Below the pieces are notes generated by a model. The model made no database searches. It saw only the letters and a program-made list of their open reading frames with translations, and was not told the DNA's origin. DNA of 7,596 bases from an uncultured Porphyromonas sp. (GTDB taxonomy: Bacteria > Bacteroidota > Bacteroidia > Bacteroidales > Porphyromonadaceae): assembly GCF_902489635.1 (NCBI RefSeq), contig NZ_CABUAN010000059.1:1-7596 (forward strand). Reading direction: 5' to 3'. Both the position numbers and the translations under genes were made by a program. Shown piece after piece: positions 1 to 6,102 of the stretch. Within the stretch, counting starts at the first letter, position 1, and each line of letters starts with the position of its first letter.

Positions 1-139
1 TGGATATTTTTTATTTTCCACGTGGGCGTCATTCATTTCCTCCGAAGTTTCATTTGATTCCTCCGAGGAATTTTTTCTTTCCTACCTGGGAAATAAAAAT
101 TCTCCACGTGGGCATTTCGAAATATCCACGTGGAAATCA
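1..139. repeat. Periodic array of short palindromes (CCACGTGG-type)
   Basis: Six short palindromic or near-palindromic cores start at 18, 39, 60, 81, 104 and 126, so the spacing is 21, 21, 21, 23 and 22 bp. Three cores are the perfect 8-bp palindrome CCACGTGG (18-25, 104-111, 126-133). The others are related or degenerate: CCTCCGAAG at 39, CCTCCGAGG at 60 (inside the perfect palindrome 57-71) and CCTACCTGGG at 81. The spacers are A/T-rich. The first three bases of the window (TGG) fall where a further core would end at the same 22-bp step, so the array probably continues to the left. Function is unknown. A multi-site protein-binding region or a genome-wide intergenic repeat family are the plausible readings. 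The units are too short and irregular for a CRISPR. Confidence 0.75.
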
Positions 140-251
140 CTTTTCCCCGACAGAGCCCCGTGTCGATATGTAGTCGGATCTAAATTATTGTAGCGATCTG
201 GTGCTAGCTTTCCCCAGTCAGCCCTGACTAGAGTCACTAGTGCCACTAGCC
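140..251. other. Intergenic stretch without a recognised gene
   Basis: Between the palindrome array and the heptamer repeat I see no convincing gene. The only structure noted is a small inverted repeat, AGTCA-GCCC-TGACT (216-229), and a short palindrome CACTAGTG (235-242). Neither is followed by a T-run, so neither looks like a terminator. Confidence 0.5.
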
Positions 252-300
252 CTCTAACTTCTAACCTCTAATCTCTAACTTCTAATCTCTAACTACTAGC
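252..300. repeat. Degenerate 7-bp tandem repeat, about seven copies
   Basis: The stretch divides cleanly into seven consecutive heptamers starting at 252, 259, 266, 273, 280, 287 and 294. The first six fit YTCTAAY (for example CTCTAAC, TTCTAAC, CTCTAAT); the last, TACTAGC, is more divergent. The repeat ends 11 bp before the probable -7 promoter element at 311 and so covers the region where a -33 element would be expected. It is related to the heptamer repeat at 5120-5154 read on the opposite strand (shared core CYAAC). Confidence 0.8.
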
Positions 301-310
301 TACTTTTTCG

Positions 311-318
311 TATCTTTG
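311..318 (+). promoter_or_regulatory. Probable Bacteroidota -7 promoter element (TATCTTTG)
   Basis: TATCTTTG matches the Bacteroidota primary-sigma -7 consensus TAnnTTTG exactly. It lies 31 bp before the ATG at 350, which would give a short leader. No TTTG -33 element is present at the expected 19-21 bp upstream, because that space is filled by the heptamer repeat. The call therefore rests on one element and on its position before the first gene of the operon. Confidence 0.42.
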
Positions 319-349
319 AGCTACCTATCATTCTGACACCTTACAGCGT

Positions 350-1912
350 ATGTCTGACACCACAGCATTTACCCCCGAAGACCTCAGCTACCTCGCTGAG
401 CGGGGCATCTCCGACAGCGAAGCCGAGCGACAGCTCAAGCTACTCGTCGAGGGGACGCCCTACCTTGTTATCGTTGACTCGGCCAAGATCGAGCGAGGCA
501 TCGTGCGCCTAGCAACGGACGAGATGGTTCAGTACCTCGACCTGTGGCACGACTACCTGCAGAAGCCGGAGGCCGACGTCATCAAGTTTGTCCCCGCATC
601 GGGAGCGGCTAGTCGTATGTTTAAGGCACTCTACGGGCTCCCCAAGGAGCAGCAGATCTCGCACGATGACCTAACACCCGACCAACAAACGTTTGTGGAT
701 CATCTAGAGTCTTTTGCCTTCTATGAGAAGCTGAGCGAGACCTGCCTGCGCAACAATTGGCGCACCATGAGCAAGTTGGTCGAGAGCGAGCAGTACGGCA
801 CCATCATCGACAACCTCCTCGACCCGCACGGCATGAGCTACGGCTCGCTACCCAAGGGGATGCTCCTCTTTCACGATTACCCCAATGGCACCAAGCGCAC
901 CCCTATCGAAGAGCACATGGTCGAGGGCGCACTCTATGCGCAAGACATCCACGGACGTGTACGACTACACTTCACCGTATCGCCTGAGCATCTAGAGGCT
1001 TTTCGCTCTCTCGTGGATAGACGCATCCAGAGCTTCGAGGATCTCTTCGGCTGTCGCTACCAGGTGACCTATAGTGTCCAGGAGTCTAGCACCGACACGA
1101 TCGCTCTAGACCTAGAGCGTGGCACGCCCTTCCGTCGTGCTGATGGCACGCTACTTCTCCGCCCCGGTGGGCACGGCACGCTCATAGGCAATCTTGGTCG
1201 GCTGGACGCTTCTGTCGTTTTCATCAAAAACATTGACAACGTCACGCCCGACCATCTGAAGAGCAATACGGTACTCTACAAAAAGCTCCTCGGTGGCATC
1301 CTCCTCGCAGTACGTGACCGCATCTTCGGCTATCTACAGCAGCTCAAGCGCGCGAAGGTGAGCAAGGCACTGACGGAGGAGATCTTGACCTTCCTCGATG
1401 AGACGCTCTGCATACAGATCCCGCACGCCGAGCTACTCAGCGAGGAGGAGCTGATACCTAAGCTGATGAGCAAGCTCAATCGCCCGATACGAGTCTGCGG
1501 TATGGTGCGCAATGAGGGCGAGCCTGGCGGTGGCCCCTACCTAGTACGCGAAGCCGACGGCACCACCTCGCTGCAGATCCTAGAGAGCGTACAGGTGGAC
1601 AAGAACAACCCCGAGGCACTCGAGATGATGCGCGAGGGAACCCACTTCAACCCGGTCGACCTCTGCTGCTACATACGAGACTACGAGGGCAACCCCTTTG
1701 ACCTGCACAAGTATGTCAATCCGCAGACAGCATTCATCAGTGAGAAGAGCGTCGAGGGGCGTCCGCTCAAAGCTCTGGAGCATCCAGGACTTTGGAATGG
1801 AGCTATGCACGACTGGAATACGATCTTCGTCGAGGTGCCGAGCGATACCTTTACCCCTGTCAAGACGGTCCTAGACCTGCTCCGCCCGGAGCATCAGCCG
1901 CTAGCAGACTAG
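350..1912 (+). CDS. DUF4301 family protein (possible UDP-sugar pyrophosphorylase-like enzyme)
   Basis: This is a 520-residue cytoplasmic-looking protein with no signal peptide or membrane segment. I recognise it as DUF4301, a Bacteroidota family without an established function. Family hallmarks are KFVPASGAASRMFK (residues 79-92), LPKGMLLFHDYP (167-178), the PIEEH region (185-189) and RPGGHGTL (271-278). Seen in order along the chain, RPGGHG (271-276), NIDNV (294-298) and FTPVKTVLDLL near the C-terminus (501-511, Lys505) resemble the PxGHGD, NxDN and F-x-PVK-x-x-x-DLL motifs of UDP-glucose/UDP-N-acetylglucosamine pyrophosphorylases. The inferred role is therefore a nucleotidyltransferase-like enzyme acting on a sugar phosphate, but the substrate cannot be named. 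It is the first gene of a probable four-gene operon, ending 51 bp before the aminopeptidase gene. The ATG at 350 is chosen because it follows the -7 element closely; no Shine-Dalgarno sequence is visible, as is normal for this phylum. Confidence 0.9.
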   Translation: MSDTTAFTPEDLSYLAERGISDSEAERQLKLLVEGTPYLVIVDSAKIERGIVRLATDEMVQYLDLWHDYLQKPEADVIKFVPASGAASRMFKALYGLPKEQQISHDDLTPDQQTFVDHLESFAFYEKLSETCLRNNWRTMSKLVESEQYGTIIDNLLDPHGMSYGSLPKGMLLFHDYPNGTKRTPIEEHMVEGALYAQDIHGRVRLHFTVSPEHLEAFRSLVDRRIQSFEDLFGCRYQVTYSVQESSTDTIALDLERGTPFRRADGTLLLRPGGHGTLIGNLGRLDASVVFIKNIDNVTPDHLKSNTVLYKKLLGGILLAVRDRIFGYLQQLKRAKVSKALTEEILTFLDETLCIQIPHAELLSEEELIPKLMSKLNRPIRVCGMVRNEGEPGGGPYLVREADGTTSLQILESVQVDKNNPEALEMMREGTHFNPVDLCCYIRDYEGNPFDLHKYVNPQTAFISEKSVEGRPLKALEHPGLWNGAMHDWNTIFVEVPSDTFTPVKTVLDLLRPEHQPLAD

Positions 1913-1963
1913 ACCCAAACCTAGACACAGACCCATAGATTCAAAGAACAAACAATTATATAT

Positions 1964-3754
1964 ATGCCAACAAACAATCCTACCAATCAGCGTATCGAGG
2001 CGCTCCGCCAAGCGATGCGCACGCATCATATAGATGCTTACATCATACCTAGCGGCGATGCTCATCTGAGCGAGTACACCCCCGAGCGGTGGAAGTCGCG
2101 CACCTGGATCAGTGGCTTCACCGGCTCTGCCGGCACGGCTCTCGTGACGCTAGACAAGTCCTTCATGTGGACCGACTCACGCTACTACCTGCAGGCGACC
2201 AACGAGCTACAAGGTAGCGAGATGACGCTACAGCGTGGCGACGACCCAGACACCCCTACCATCGAGCAGTATCTTGCGGGCCACCTAAGCGAGGGGGCGG
2301 TCGTCGGTGTCGATGGTGCCTGCTACTCCATGGCTGAGTATGCACCGCTTGCTCAGTCGCTAGCTAATCACGGCATCAAGCTGGTCTCCCAGTACGACCT
2401 CATCGAGGAGGTCTGGAGCGACAGACCTGGCGTGCCAACCAATACGTTCTACCTACAGGATGTCAAGTTCTCAGGCGAGCGCACTCGTGACCGTCTGCAG
2501 CGTATCCGCGAGGCTTACCAGAGCTATGGTGCCGAGGCGGTCGCTATCACGATGGTCGATGAGCTCTGCTGGAGCTTTAACATCAGGGGCAACGATGTCT
2601 CCTACAATCCCGTCGGCATCGCCTTCGGCTTTATCGACAATAAGCAGGCTTATCTCTTTGCACTACCCGAGAAGACGGTCCCCGAGCTACGCCAGATACT
2701 CAATGGCGAGGGCGTAGAGGTGCGCGACTACGACACCTTCTATGACTTCCTCAGCAAGCTGCCTGCCAATCTCAAGGTGATGGTCGACCCCAAGCGCACT
2801 TCACAGCGTGTCCGTGAGGAGCTGGGCGATCGTCCCGTCATCACAGGCGACTCAGTCATATCGCATCTCAAGTCGATCAAGAACGAGGCGGAGATCGCTG
2901 GCATCCACCGTGCTATGCACCGTGACGGTGTCGCCCTGACTCGCTTCTTCATCTGGCTCGAGCAGGCTCTGAAAAAGGGCGAGCATGTCGACGAGTACAC
3001 GGCTGGCGAGACGCTCCAGCAGTTCCGTGCGAAGCAAGAGTTTTACGTCAGCGACAGCTTTGGCGTCATCTGTGGCTACAAGGGGCATGGTGCTATCGTG
3101 CACTACTCCGCCACACCCGAGAGTGCCTACAAGCTGGAGCCCGAAGGGATGCTCCTACTAGACAGCGGTGGACAGTACATCGACGGTACGACAGACATCA
3201 CCCGCACGATCGCTCTCGGCCCTGTCACCGACCAGCAGCGCACAGACTTCACGCTAGTCCTCAAGGGACACATAGCGATCGCTACGGCACGCTTCCCCAA
3301 GGGTACTCGCGGTAACCAGCTAGACATACTAGCTCGCAAGGCGCTTTGGGATAGAGGTCTCTCCTACGGGCACGGCACAGGGCATGGCGTCGGTGTCTTC
3401 ATGAATGTACACGAGGGTCCACAAAATATCCGCACGGACAATAATCCGACCCCGATGCATCTGCACACTTTCACCAGCAATGAGCCTGGCCTCTATCGTG
3501 CAGACCAGTATGGTATACGCATCGAGAGCTTGATCCTAACGGTCGAGAAGGAGCAGACCGAGTTCGGCACCTTCTACGGCTTTGAGACGATGACGCTCTG
3601 CTACCTAGACAATGCGCTCGTAGACAAGTCTCTCCTGACTGACAAGGAGATAGCTTGGTACAACGACTATCAGGAGCATGTCTACCAGGAGCTCTCTCCC
3701 CTACTCACCCCTGAGGAGGCTGAGTGGCTACGCAACAAGACCCTACCCCTCTAA
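1964..3754 (+). CDS. Xaa-Pro aminopeptidase (M24B, three-domain aminopeptidase P)
   Basis: This 596-residue cytosolic metallopeptidase removes an N-terminal residue that precedes proline. The layout is that of the long, eukaryote-XPNPEP1-like form: first creatinase-type N-terminal domain (about 10-140), second one (about 150-310), M24 pita-bread catalytic domain (about 315-530) and a C-terminal M24-associated domain (about 535-596). The five metal ligands are all present: Asp400 (LLLDSGG), Asp411 (GTTDITRT), His474 (GHGTGHGVG), Glu507 (TSNEPGLY) and Glu521 (RIESL). His380 (IVHYSATPES) and His470 match the conserved catalytic and substrate-site histidines. No signal peptide is visible. The 51-bp gap upstream shows no clear promoter, and the carbonic anhydrase gene starts 5 bp after its stop, so co-transcription is likely. 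The leader ends AATTATATAT before the ATG and has no Shine-Dalgarno. In a peptide-using bacterium this would help complete breakdown of proline-containing peptides. Confidence 0.96.
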   Translation: MPTNNPTNQRIEALRQAMRTHHIDAYIIPSGDAHLSEYTPERWKSRTWISGFTGSAGTALVTLDKSFMWTDSRYYLQATNELQGSEMTLQRGDDPDTPTIEQYLAGHLSEGAVVGVDGACYSMAEYAPLAQSLANHGIKLVSQYDLIEEVWSDRPGVPTNTFYLQDVKFSGERTRDRLQRIREAYQSYGAEAVAITMVDELCWSFNIRGNDVSYNPVGIAFGFIDNKQAYLFALPEKTVPELRQILNGEGVEVRDYDTFYDFLSKLPANLKVMVDPKRTSQRVREELGDRPVITGDSVISHLKSIKNEAEIAGIHRAMHRDGVALTRFFIWLEQALKKGEHVDEYTAGETLQQFRAKQEFYVSDSFGVICGYKGHGAIVHYSATPESAYKLEPEGMLLLDSGGQYIDGTTDITRTIALGPVTDQQRTDFTLVLKGHIAIATARFPKGTRGNQLDILARKALWDRGLSYGHGTGHGVGVFMNVHEGPQNIRTDNNPTPMHLHTFTSNEPGLYRADQYGIRIESLILTVEKEQTEFGTFYGFETMTLCYLDNALVDKSLLTDKEIAWYNDYQEHVYQELSPLLTPEEAEWLRNKTLPL

Positions 3755-3759
3755 TCGGT

Positions 3760-4323
3760 ATGGCATACGAATATCCAGCAGGAAGCCTTATCCCCGTGCG
3801 GGGCTTTACGCCTCAGCTCGGGGAGGGCACCTTCGTCGCCGAGGGTGCACGCATCATCGGTGATGTGGTGATGGGTGCAGGGTGCAGCGTATGGTTCAAC
3901 GCCGTCGTACGTGGCGATGTCAATAGCATCCACATTGGCGACCATGTCAACATACAGGACGGCTGCACGCTCCACACGCTCCACGGGCGCTCCGTATGCG
4001 AGGTGGGCGACTACGCCTCACTGGGTCACAACGTAATCCTGCATGGTGCCAAGGTGGGTGCCTATGCACTCATCGGCATGGGTGCCGTCGTCATGGACAA
4101 CGCAGTGGTCGGTGAGGGTGCTATCGTAGCCGCTGGGGCGGTCGTCCTAGCCAACACAATCATTCCGCCCTACACCATGTACGCTGGCACGCCAGCTAAG
4201 TATATCAAGGACGTGCCTCCCGAGCAGAGCCAGTCGCTCAATAAGCGCACGGCACACGACTACGGCATGTATGCCGACTGGTTTATGAATCCTGAGAAAT
4301 ACTCTGAGGGTTCGCACGAATAG
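3760..4323 (+). CDS. Gamma-class carbonic anhydrase family protein
   Basis: This 187-residue left-handed beta-helix protein, with hexapeptide-type repeats through most of its length, is expected to form trimers and interconvert CO2 and bicarbonate. The three zinc ligands expected for gamma carbonic anhydrases are visible: His72 (NIQDGCTLH), His90 and His95 (SLGHNVILHG). The family's VVRGD (49-53) and NIQDG (64-68) motifs are also present, as is AGTPAKYIKDV near the C-terminal helix. All family members have this fold, but not all have been shown to be active enzymes, so activity is inferred. I chose the ATG at 3760, 5 bp after the upstream stop. An in-frame GTG at 3724 would add 12 residues and overlap the aminopeptidase gene by 31 bp; those residues (ATQQDPTPLIG) do not look like family sequence. 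Tight spacing on both sides supports operon membership. Confidence 0.93.
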   Translation: MAYEYPAGSLIPVRGFTPQLGEGTFVAEGARIIGDVVMGAGCSVWFNAVVRGDVNSIHIGDHVNIQDGCTLHTLHGRSVCEVGDYASLGHNVILHGAKVGAYALIGMGAVVMDNAVVGEGAIVAAGAVVLANTIIPPYTMYAGTPAKYIKDVPPEQSQSLNKRTAHDYGMYADWFMNPEKYSEGSHE

Positions 4324-4350
4324 AATTTACCTTTCAACATATACCCCTTT

Positions 4351-5016
4351 ATGAAGTTTTTTATCGATACAGCCAATCTCGATGATATCCGCACAGCCGA
4401 AGCGCTCGGTGTCCTCGATGGCGTCACAACAAACCCCTCACTGATGGCTAAGGAAGGCATCGCTGGCGATGCGGCCTGTCGTGAGCACTACCTCAAGATC
4501 TGCAATATCGTAGACGGAGACGTCAGTGCCGAGGTGCTCAGCACCACCTACGAGAAGATGCTCCCCGAGGCACGCGAGCTAGCTGCCCTACACAAAAACA
4601 TCGTGGTCAAGGTCCCCTGCACCGAAGACGGTATCAAGACCATCTGCCAGCTCACCAAGGAGGGCATACGGACCAACTGTACGCTCATCTTCAACCTCGG
4701 TCAGGCTGTCCTAGCTGCTAAGGCGGGAGCTACCTACGTCTCGCCCTTTGTGGGTCGTCTCGACGACATCAGCTCGGATGGTGTCTCGCTCATCGCCGAC
4801 ATCGTAGAGACCTTCGAGACCTACGGCTTTAATACGCAGGTCCTAGCCGCTAGCATCCGTCACACGCAGCATATCATCGACTGCATGCGCGTCGGTGCTG
4901 ACGTAGCCACCTGCCCGCTCAAGGCTATCCTCGGACTGCTCAAGCACCCGCTCACCGATAGCGGTCTCGCAGCCTTCATCGCCGACCAAGAGCGCGTCGC
5001 CAAGCAAGGCAAGTAA
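4351..5016 (+). CDS. fsa: Short transaldolase (fructose-6-phosphate aldolase/TalC family)
   Basis: This 221-residue class I aldolase of the small transaldolase family forms a TIM barrel and normally assembles as a decamer. The start MKFFIDTANLDDI and the TTNPSLMAKEG motif (26-36) are diagnostic. The Schiff-base lysine is Lys87 (IVVKVP), corresponding to Lys85 of E. coli FsaA with a constant +2 offset. At the two positions that separate activities, this protein has Glu61 (SAEVLSTT; Gln59 in FsaA) and Phe133 (SPFVGR; Tyr131 in FsaA). Both are the transaldolase-type residues. I therefore infer that it acts as transaldolase in the non-oxidative pentose phosphate pathway, although the family name usually assigned is fructose-6-phosphate aldolase. 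It lies 27 bp after the carbonic anhydrase gene and is followed by a hairpin and a terminator, so it closes the operon. Confidence 0.94.
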   Translation: MKFFIDTANLDDIRTAEALGVLDGVTTNPSLMAKEGIAGDAACREHYLKICNIVDGDVSAEVLSTTYEKMLPEARELAALHKNIVVKVPCTEDGIKTICQLTKEGIRTNCTLIFNLGQAVLAAKAGATYVSPFVGRLDDISSDGVSLIADIVETFETYGFNTQVLAASIRHTQHIIDCMRVGADVATCPLKAILGLLKHPLTDSGLAAFIADQERVAKQGK

Positions 5017-5021
5017 ATAGC

Positions 5022-5044
5022 GACTGTTGCAAAAGTCAACAGTC
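5022..5044 (+). other. Small hairpin just after the transaldolase stop codon
   Basis: GACTGTTG (5022-5029) and CAACAGTC (5037-5044) form a perfect 8-bp stem with a 7-base loop, starting 5 bases after the stop codon. No T-run follows, so it is not an intrinsic terminator by itself. It could stabilise the 3' end of the mRNA; that role is inference. Confidence 0.5.
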
Positions 5045-5069
5045 TCAAATAGATCATCGCTGTAACTAC

Positions 5070-5115
5070 CGGACGCACCGATTGGACTCAGACCATCGGT
5101 GCGTCCGTTGTTTTT
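5070..5115 (+). terminator. Rho-independent terminator of the four-gene operon
   Basis: A 13-bp perfect stem (5070-5082 paired with 5095-5107, arms CGGACGCACCGAT and its complement) closes a 12-base loop and is followed by TTGTTTTT (5108-5115 region). It stands 53 bp after the transaldolase stop. The arm shares the sequence GGACGCAC with the REP-like inverted repeat at 5163-5259, so the terminator may derive from the same repeat family. Confidence 0.8.
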
Positions 5116-5119
5116 GGCG

Positions 5120-5154
5120 GTTGGCTGTTGGCCGTTAGCTGTTGGCTGTTGTTA
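5120..5154. repeat. Second degenerate 7-bp tandem repeat, about five copies
   Basis: Heptamers begin at 5120, 5127, 5134, 5141 and 5148: GTTGGCT, GTTGGCC, GTTAGCT, GTTGGCT and a degenerate GTTGTTA. Read on the minus strand, the first four fit RGCYAAC (AGCCAAC, AGCTAAC, GGCCAAC), sharing the CYAAC core of the repeat at 252-300. It sits between the operon terminator and the large inverted repeat. Confidence 0.75.
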
Positions 5155-5162
5155 CTGCGCCG

Positions 5163-5259
5163 TGTAGGGACGCACGATCTGTGCGTCCGTCCCCGAACCA
5201 GCCAAGACGATGCTGTAACTTTCGTTCTACAACGGACGCACAGATCGTGCGTCCCTACA
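5163..5259. repeat. REP-like nested inverted repeat, 28-bp perfect arms
   Basis: The arms 5163-5190 and 5232-5259 are perfect reverse complements over 28 bp, separated by 41 bases. Each arm is itself a hairpin: GGACGCAC-GATCT-GTGCGTCC at 5168-5188, and its mirror in the right arm. Either two small hairpins or one long cruciform/stem can therefore form. The outer ends read TGTAGGGACG and its complement, resembling the GTAGGG-type intergenic palindromes (REP/BIME-like) known in many bacteria. No target-site duplication is evident at the edges and no transposase gene is in the window. An open frame crossing it is taken as a by-product of the palindrome. Confidence 0.85.
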
Positions 5260-5276
5260 GGAGTCGTCTCGTGTCA

Positions 5277-5309
5277 TTTGGAGGGTTGGGAGGCGATTTT
5301 GTAACTTTG
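5277..5309 (+). promoter_or_regulatory. Bacteroidota-type promoter for the MarC gene
   Basis: A -33 TTTG (5277-5280) and a -7 TAACTTTG (5302-5309) are separated by 21 bp. Both match the consensus TTTG-N19-21-TAnnTTTG exactly. Transcription would begin a few bases after 5309, giving a leader of roughly 40 bases before the ATG at 5356. The promoter lies just downstream of the REP-like repeat and after the upstream operon's terminator, so MarC appears to be transcribed independently. Confidence 0.78.
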
Positions 5310-5355
5310 CAGGCGAAAGCTTTCCCCTTAGTCACCGTTAGACGATAAATCTATT

Positions 5356-5988
5356 ATGGAAAATCTTTGGAATAGTATCCTAGCCGACTTCTCGCACTTC
5401 ACACTGTCGAGCTTCTTCGCGACCTTTATGATCCTCTTTGTCTCTATAGACATCATCGGAGCTATCCCGATCGCGCTGAGTCTTAAGGAGAATGGTAAGG
5501 TCTTTCACCCCAGTAAGGTAGCCATCATCTCGTGCCTTATGTTCATCGCCTTCCTCTTCATCGGAGAGCCACTACTAGGCTTCTTCGGAGTGGATGTCTC
5601 GTCCTTTGCCGTGGCGGGTTCGATCGTCCTCTTCGTGCTAGCTGTCGAGATGATCTTCGGCATACAAGTCTTTCAAGACGATGATCCTTCGGGCAGTGCC
5701 GATATCGTGCCGCTCGTCTTCCCGCTTTTTGCGGGTGCTGCCTCCTTTACAGCGATCCTAACAATGAAGTCCTCTGGGACGGCGACCTCGACGCTTTTCG
5801 TCGCCATCCTCCTCAACGTCGTCTGTATCTACCTCATGCTACGGACCGTGTCGCTACTAGAGAAGTGGCTTGGCAAGGGCGGGATCTACATCCTGCGTAA
5901 GTTCTTTGGCGTCATCCTGCTAGCCATATCGGTACGCTTCTTTATGGAGAACCTCATGATCATCCTCGAACCATTCTTTGGCAAGTAA
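5356..5988 (+). CDS. MarC family (UPF0056) integral membrane protein
   Basis: This is a 210-residue hydrophobic inner-membrane protein with about six predicted membrane segments (roughly residues 15-37, 54-72, 80-98, 112-134, 143-163 and 178-200). Family signatures are the early SIDIIGAIPIALSL stretch, FFGVDVSSFAVAGSIVLF in the middle and VPLVFPLFAGAASFTA, the counterpart of the family's PLxxPLxAGPGAIT region. The Pro-Gly of that motif is replaced by Ala-Ser here. MarC proteins are widespread; the early link to multiple antibiotic resistance was not upheld for E. coli MarC, and the transported substrate is not established. The length is typical. It is a single-gene unit with its own promoter upstream and terminator downstream. 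The start has no Shine-Dalgarno but is well placed relative to the promoter. Confidence 0.93.
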   Translation: MENLWNSILADFSHFTLSSFFATFMILFVSIDIIGAIPIALSLKENGKVFHPSKVAIISCLMFIAFLFIGEPLLGFFGVDVSSFAVAGSIVLFVLAVEMIFGIQVFQDDDPSGSADIVPLVFPLFAGAASFTAILTMKSSGTATSTLFVAILLNVVCIYLMLRTVSLLEKWLGKGGIYILRKFFGVILLAISVRFFMENLMIILEPFFGK

Positions 5989-6009
5989 AGGGACCGACAC
6001 ACATCAAGC

Positions 6010-6049
6010 GTAGAGGCTCGCCCCAATCGGGACGAGCCTCTGCTTTTTT
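6010..6049 (+). terminator. Rho-independent terminator after MarC
   Basis: AGAGGCTCG (6012-6020) pairs with CGAGCCTCT (6033-6041), extended inward by CCC/GGG after one mismatch, with a 4-base loop and a flanking G-C pair (6010/6043). Six T residues follow directly (6044-6049). It lies 21 bp after the MarC stop. On the minus strand the T-run becomes an A-run ahead of the stem, so it does not look like an efficient terminator for the converging gene. Confidence 0.9.
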
Positions 6050-6102
6050 GTAAACTGCTATGAACAGTCTACGTTCCCCTGTACTATTGAAGCTATGCCT
6101 GT

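Noticed and set aside
1..139. CRISPR array
   Set aside because: The recurring cores are only 8-10 bp, differ from one another and have 12-14 bp A/T-rich spacers. Real CRISPR repeats are longer and near-identical.
1580..1810. Minus-strand open frames within the DUF4301 and aminopeptidase genes
   Set aside because: They lie wholly inside strongly recognised genes on the plus strand, show no family motifs and arise from the high-GC coding sequence.
3724..3759. GTG at 3724 as an upstream start for the carbonic anhydrase
   Set aside because: It overlaps the aminopeptidase coding end by 31 bp and adds residues unlike the family. The ATG at 3760 fits the usual protein length and the operon spacing better.
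5216..5223. TAACTTTC in the loop of the inverted repeat as a second -7 element
   Set aside because: The last base differs from TAnnTTTG and there is no TTTG at 19-21 bp upstream. The perfect promoter at 5277-5309 explains MarC transcription.
5142..5348. Open frame of 68 codons between the transaldolase and MarC genes
   Set aside because: It runs through both arms of the perfect inverted repeat and the MarC promoter. The arginine- and proline-rich product looks like a by-product of the palindrome, and no start signal supports it.
6010..6049. Bidirectional terminator serving the converging T9SS gene
   Set aside because: On the minus strand the stem is followed by ACGCTTGATG, not a T-run. Positions 6050-6102 show no other hairpin, so no terminator is called for that gene.
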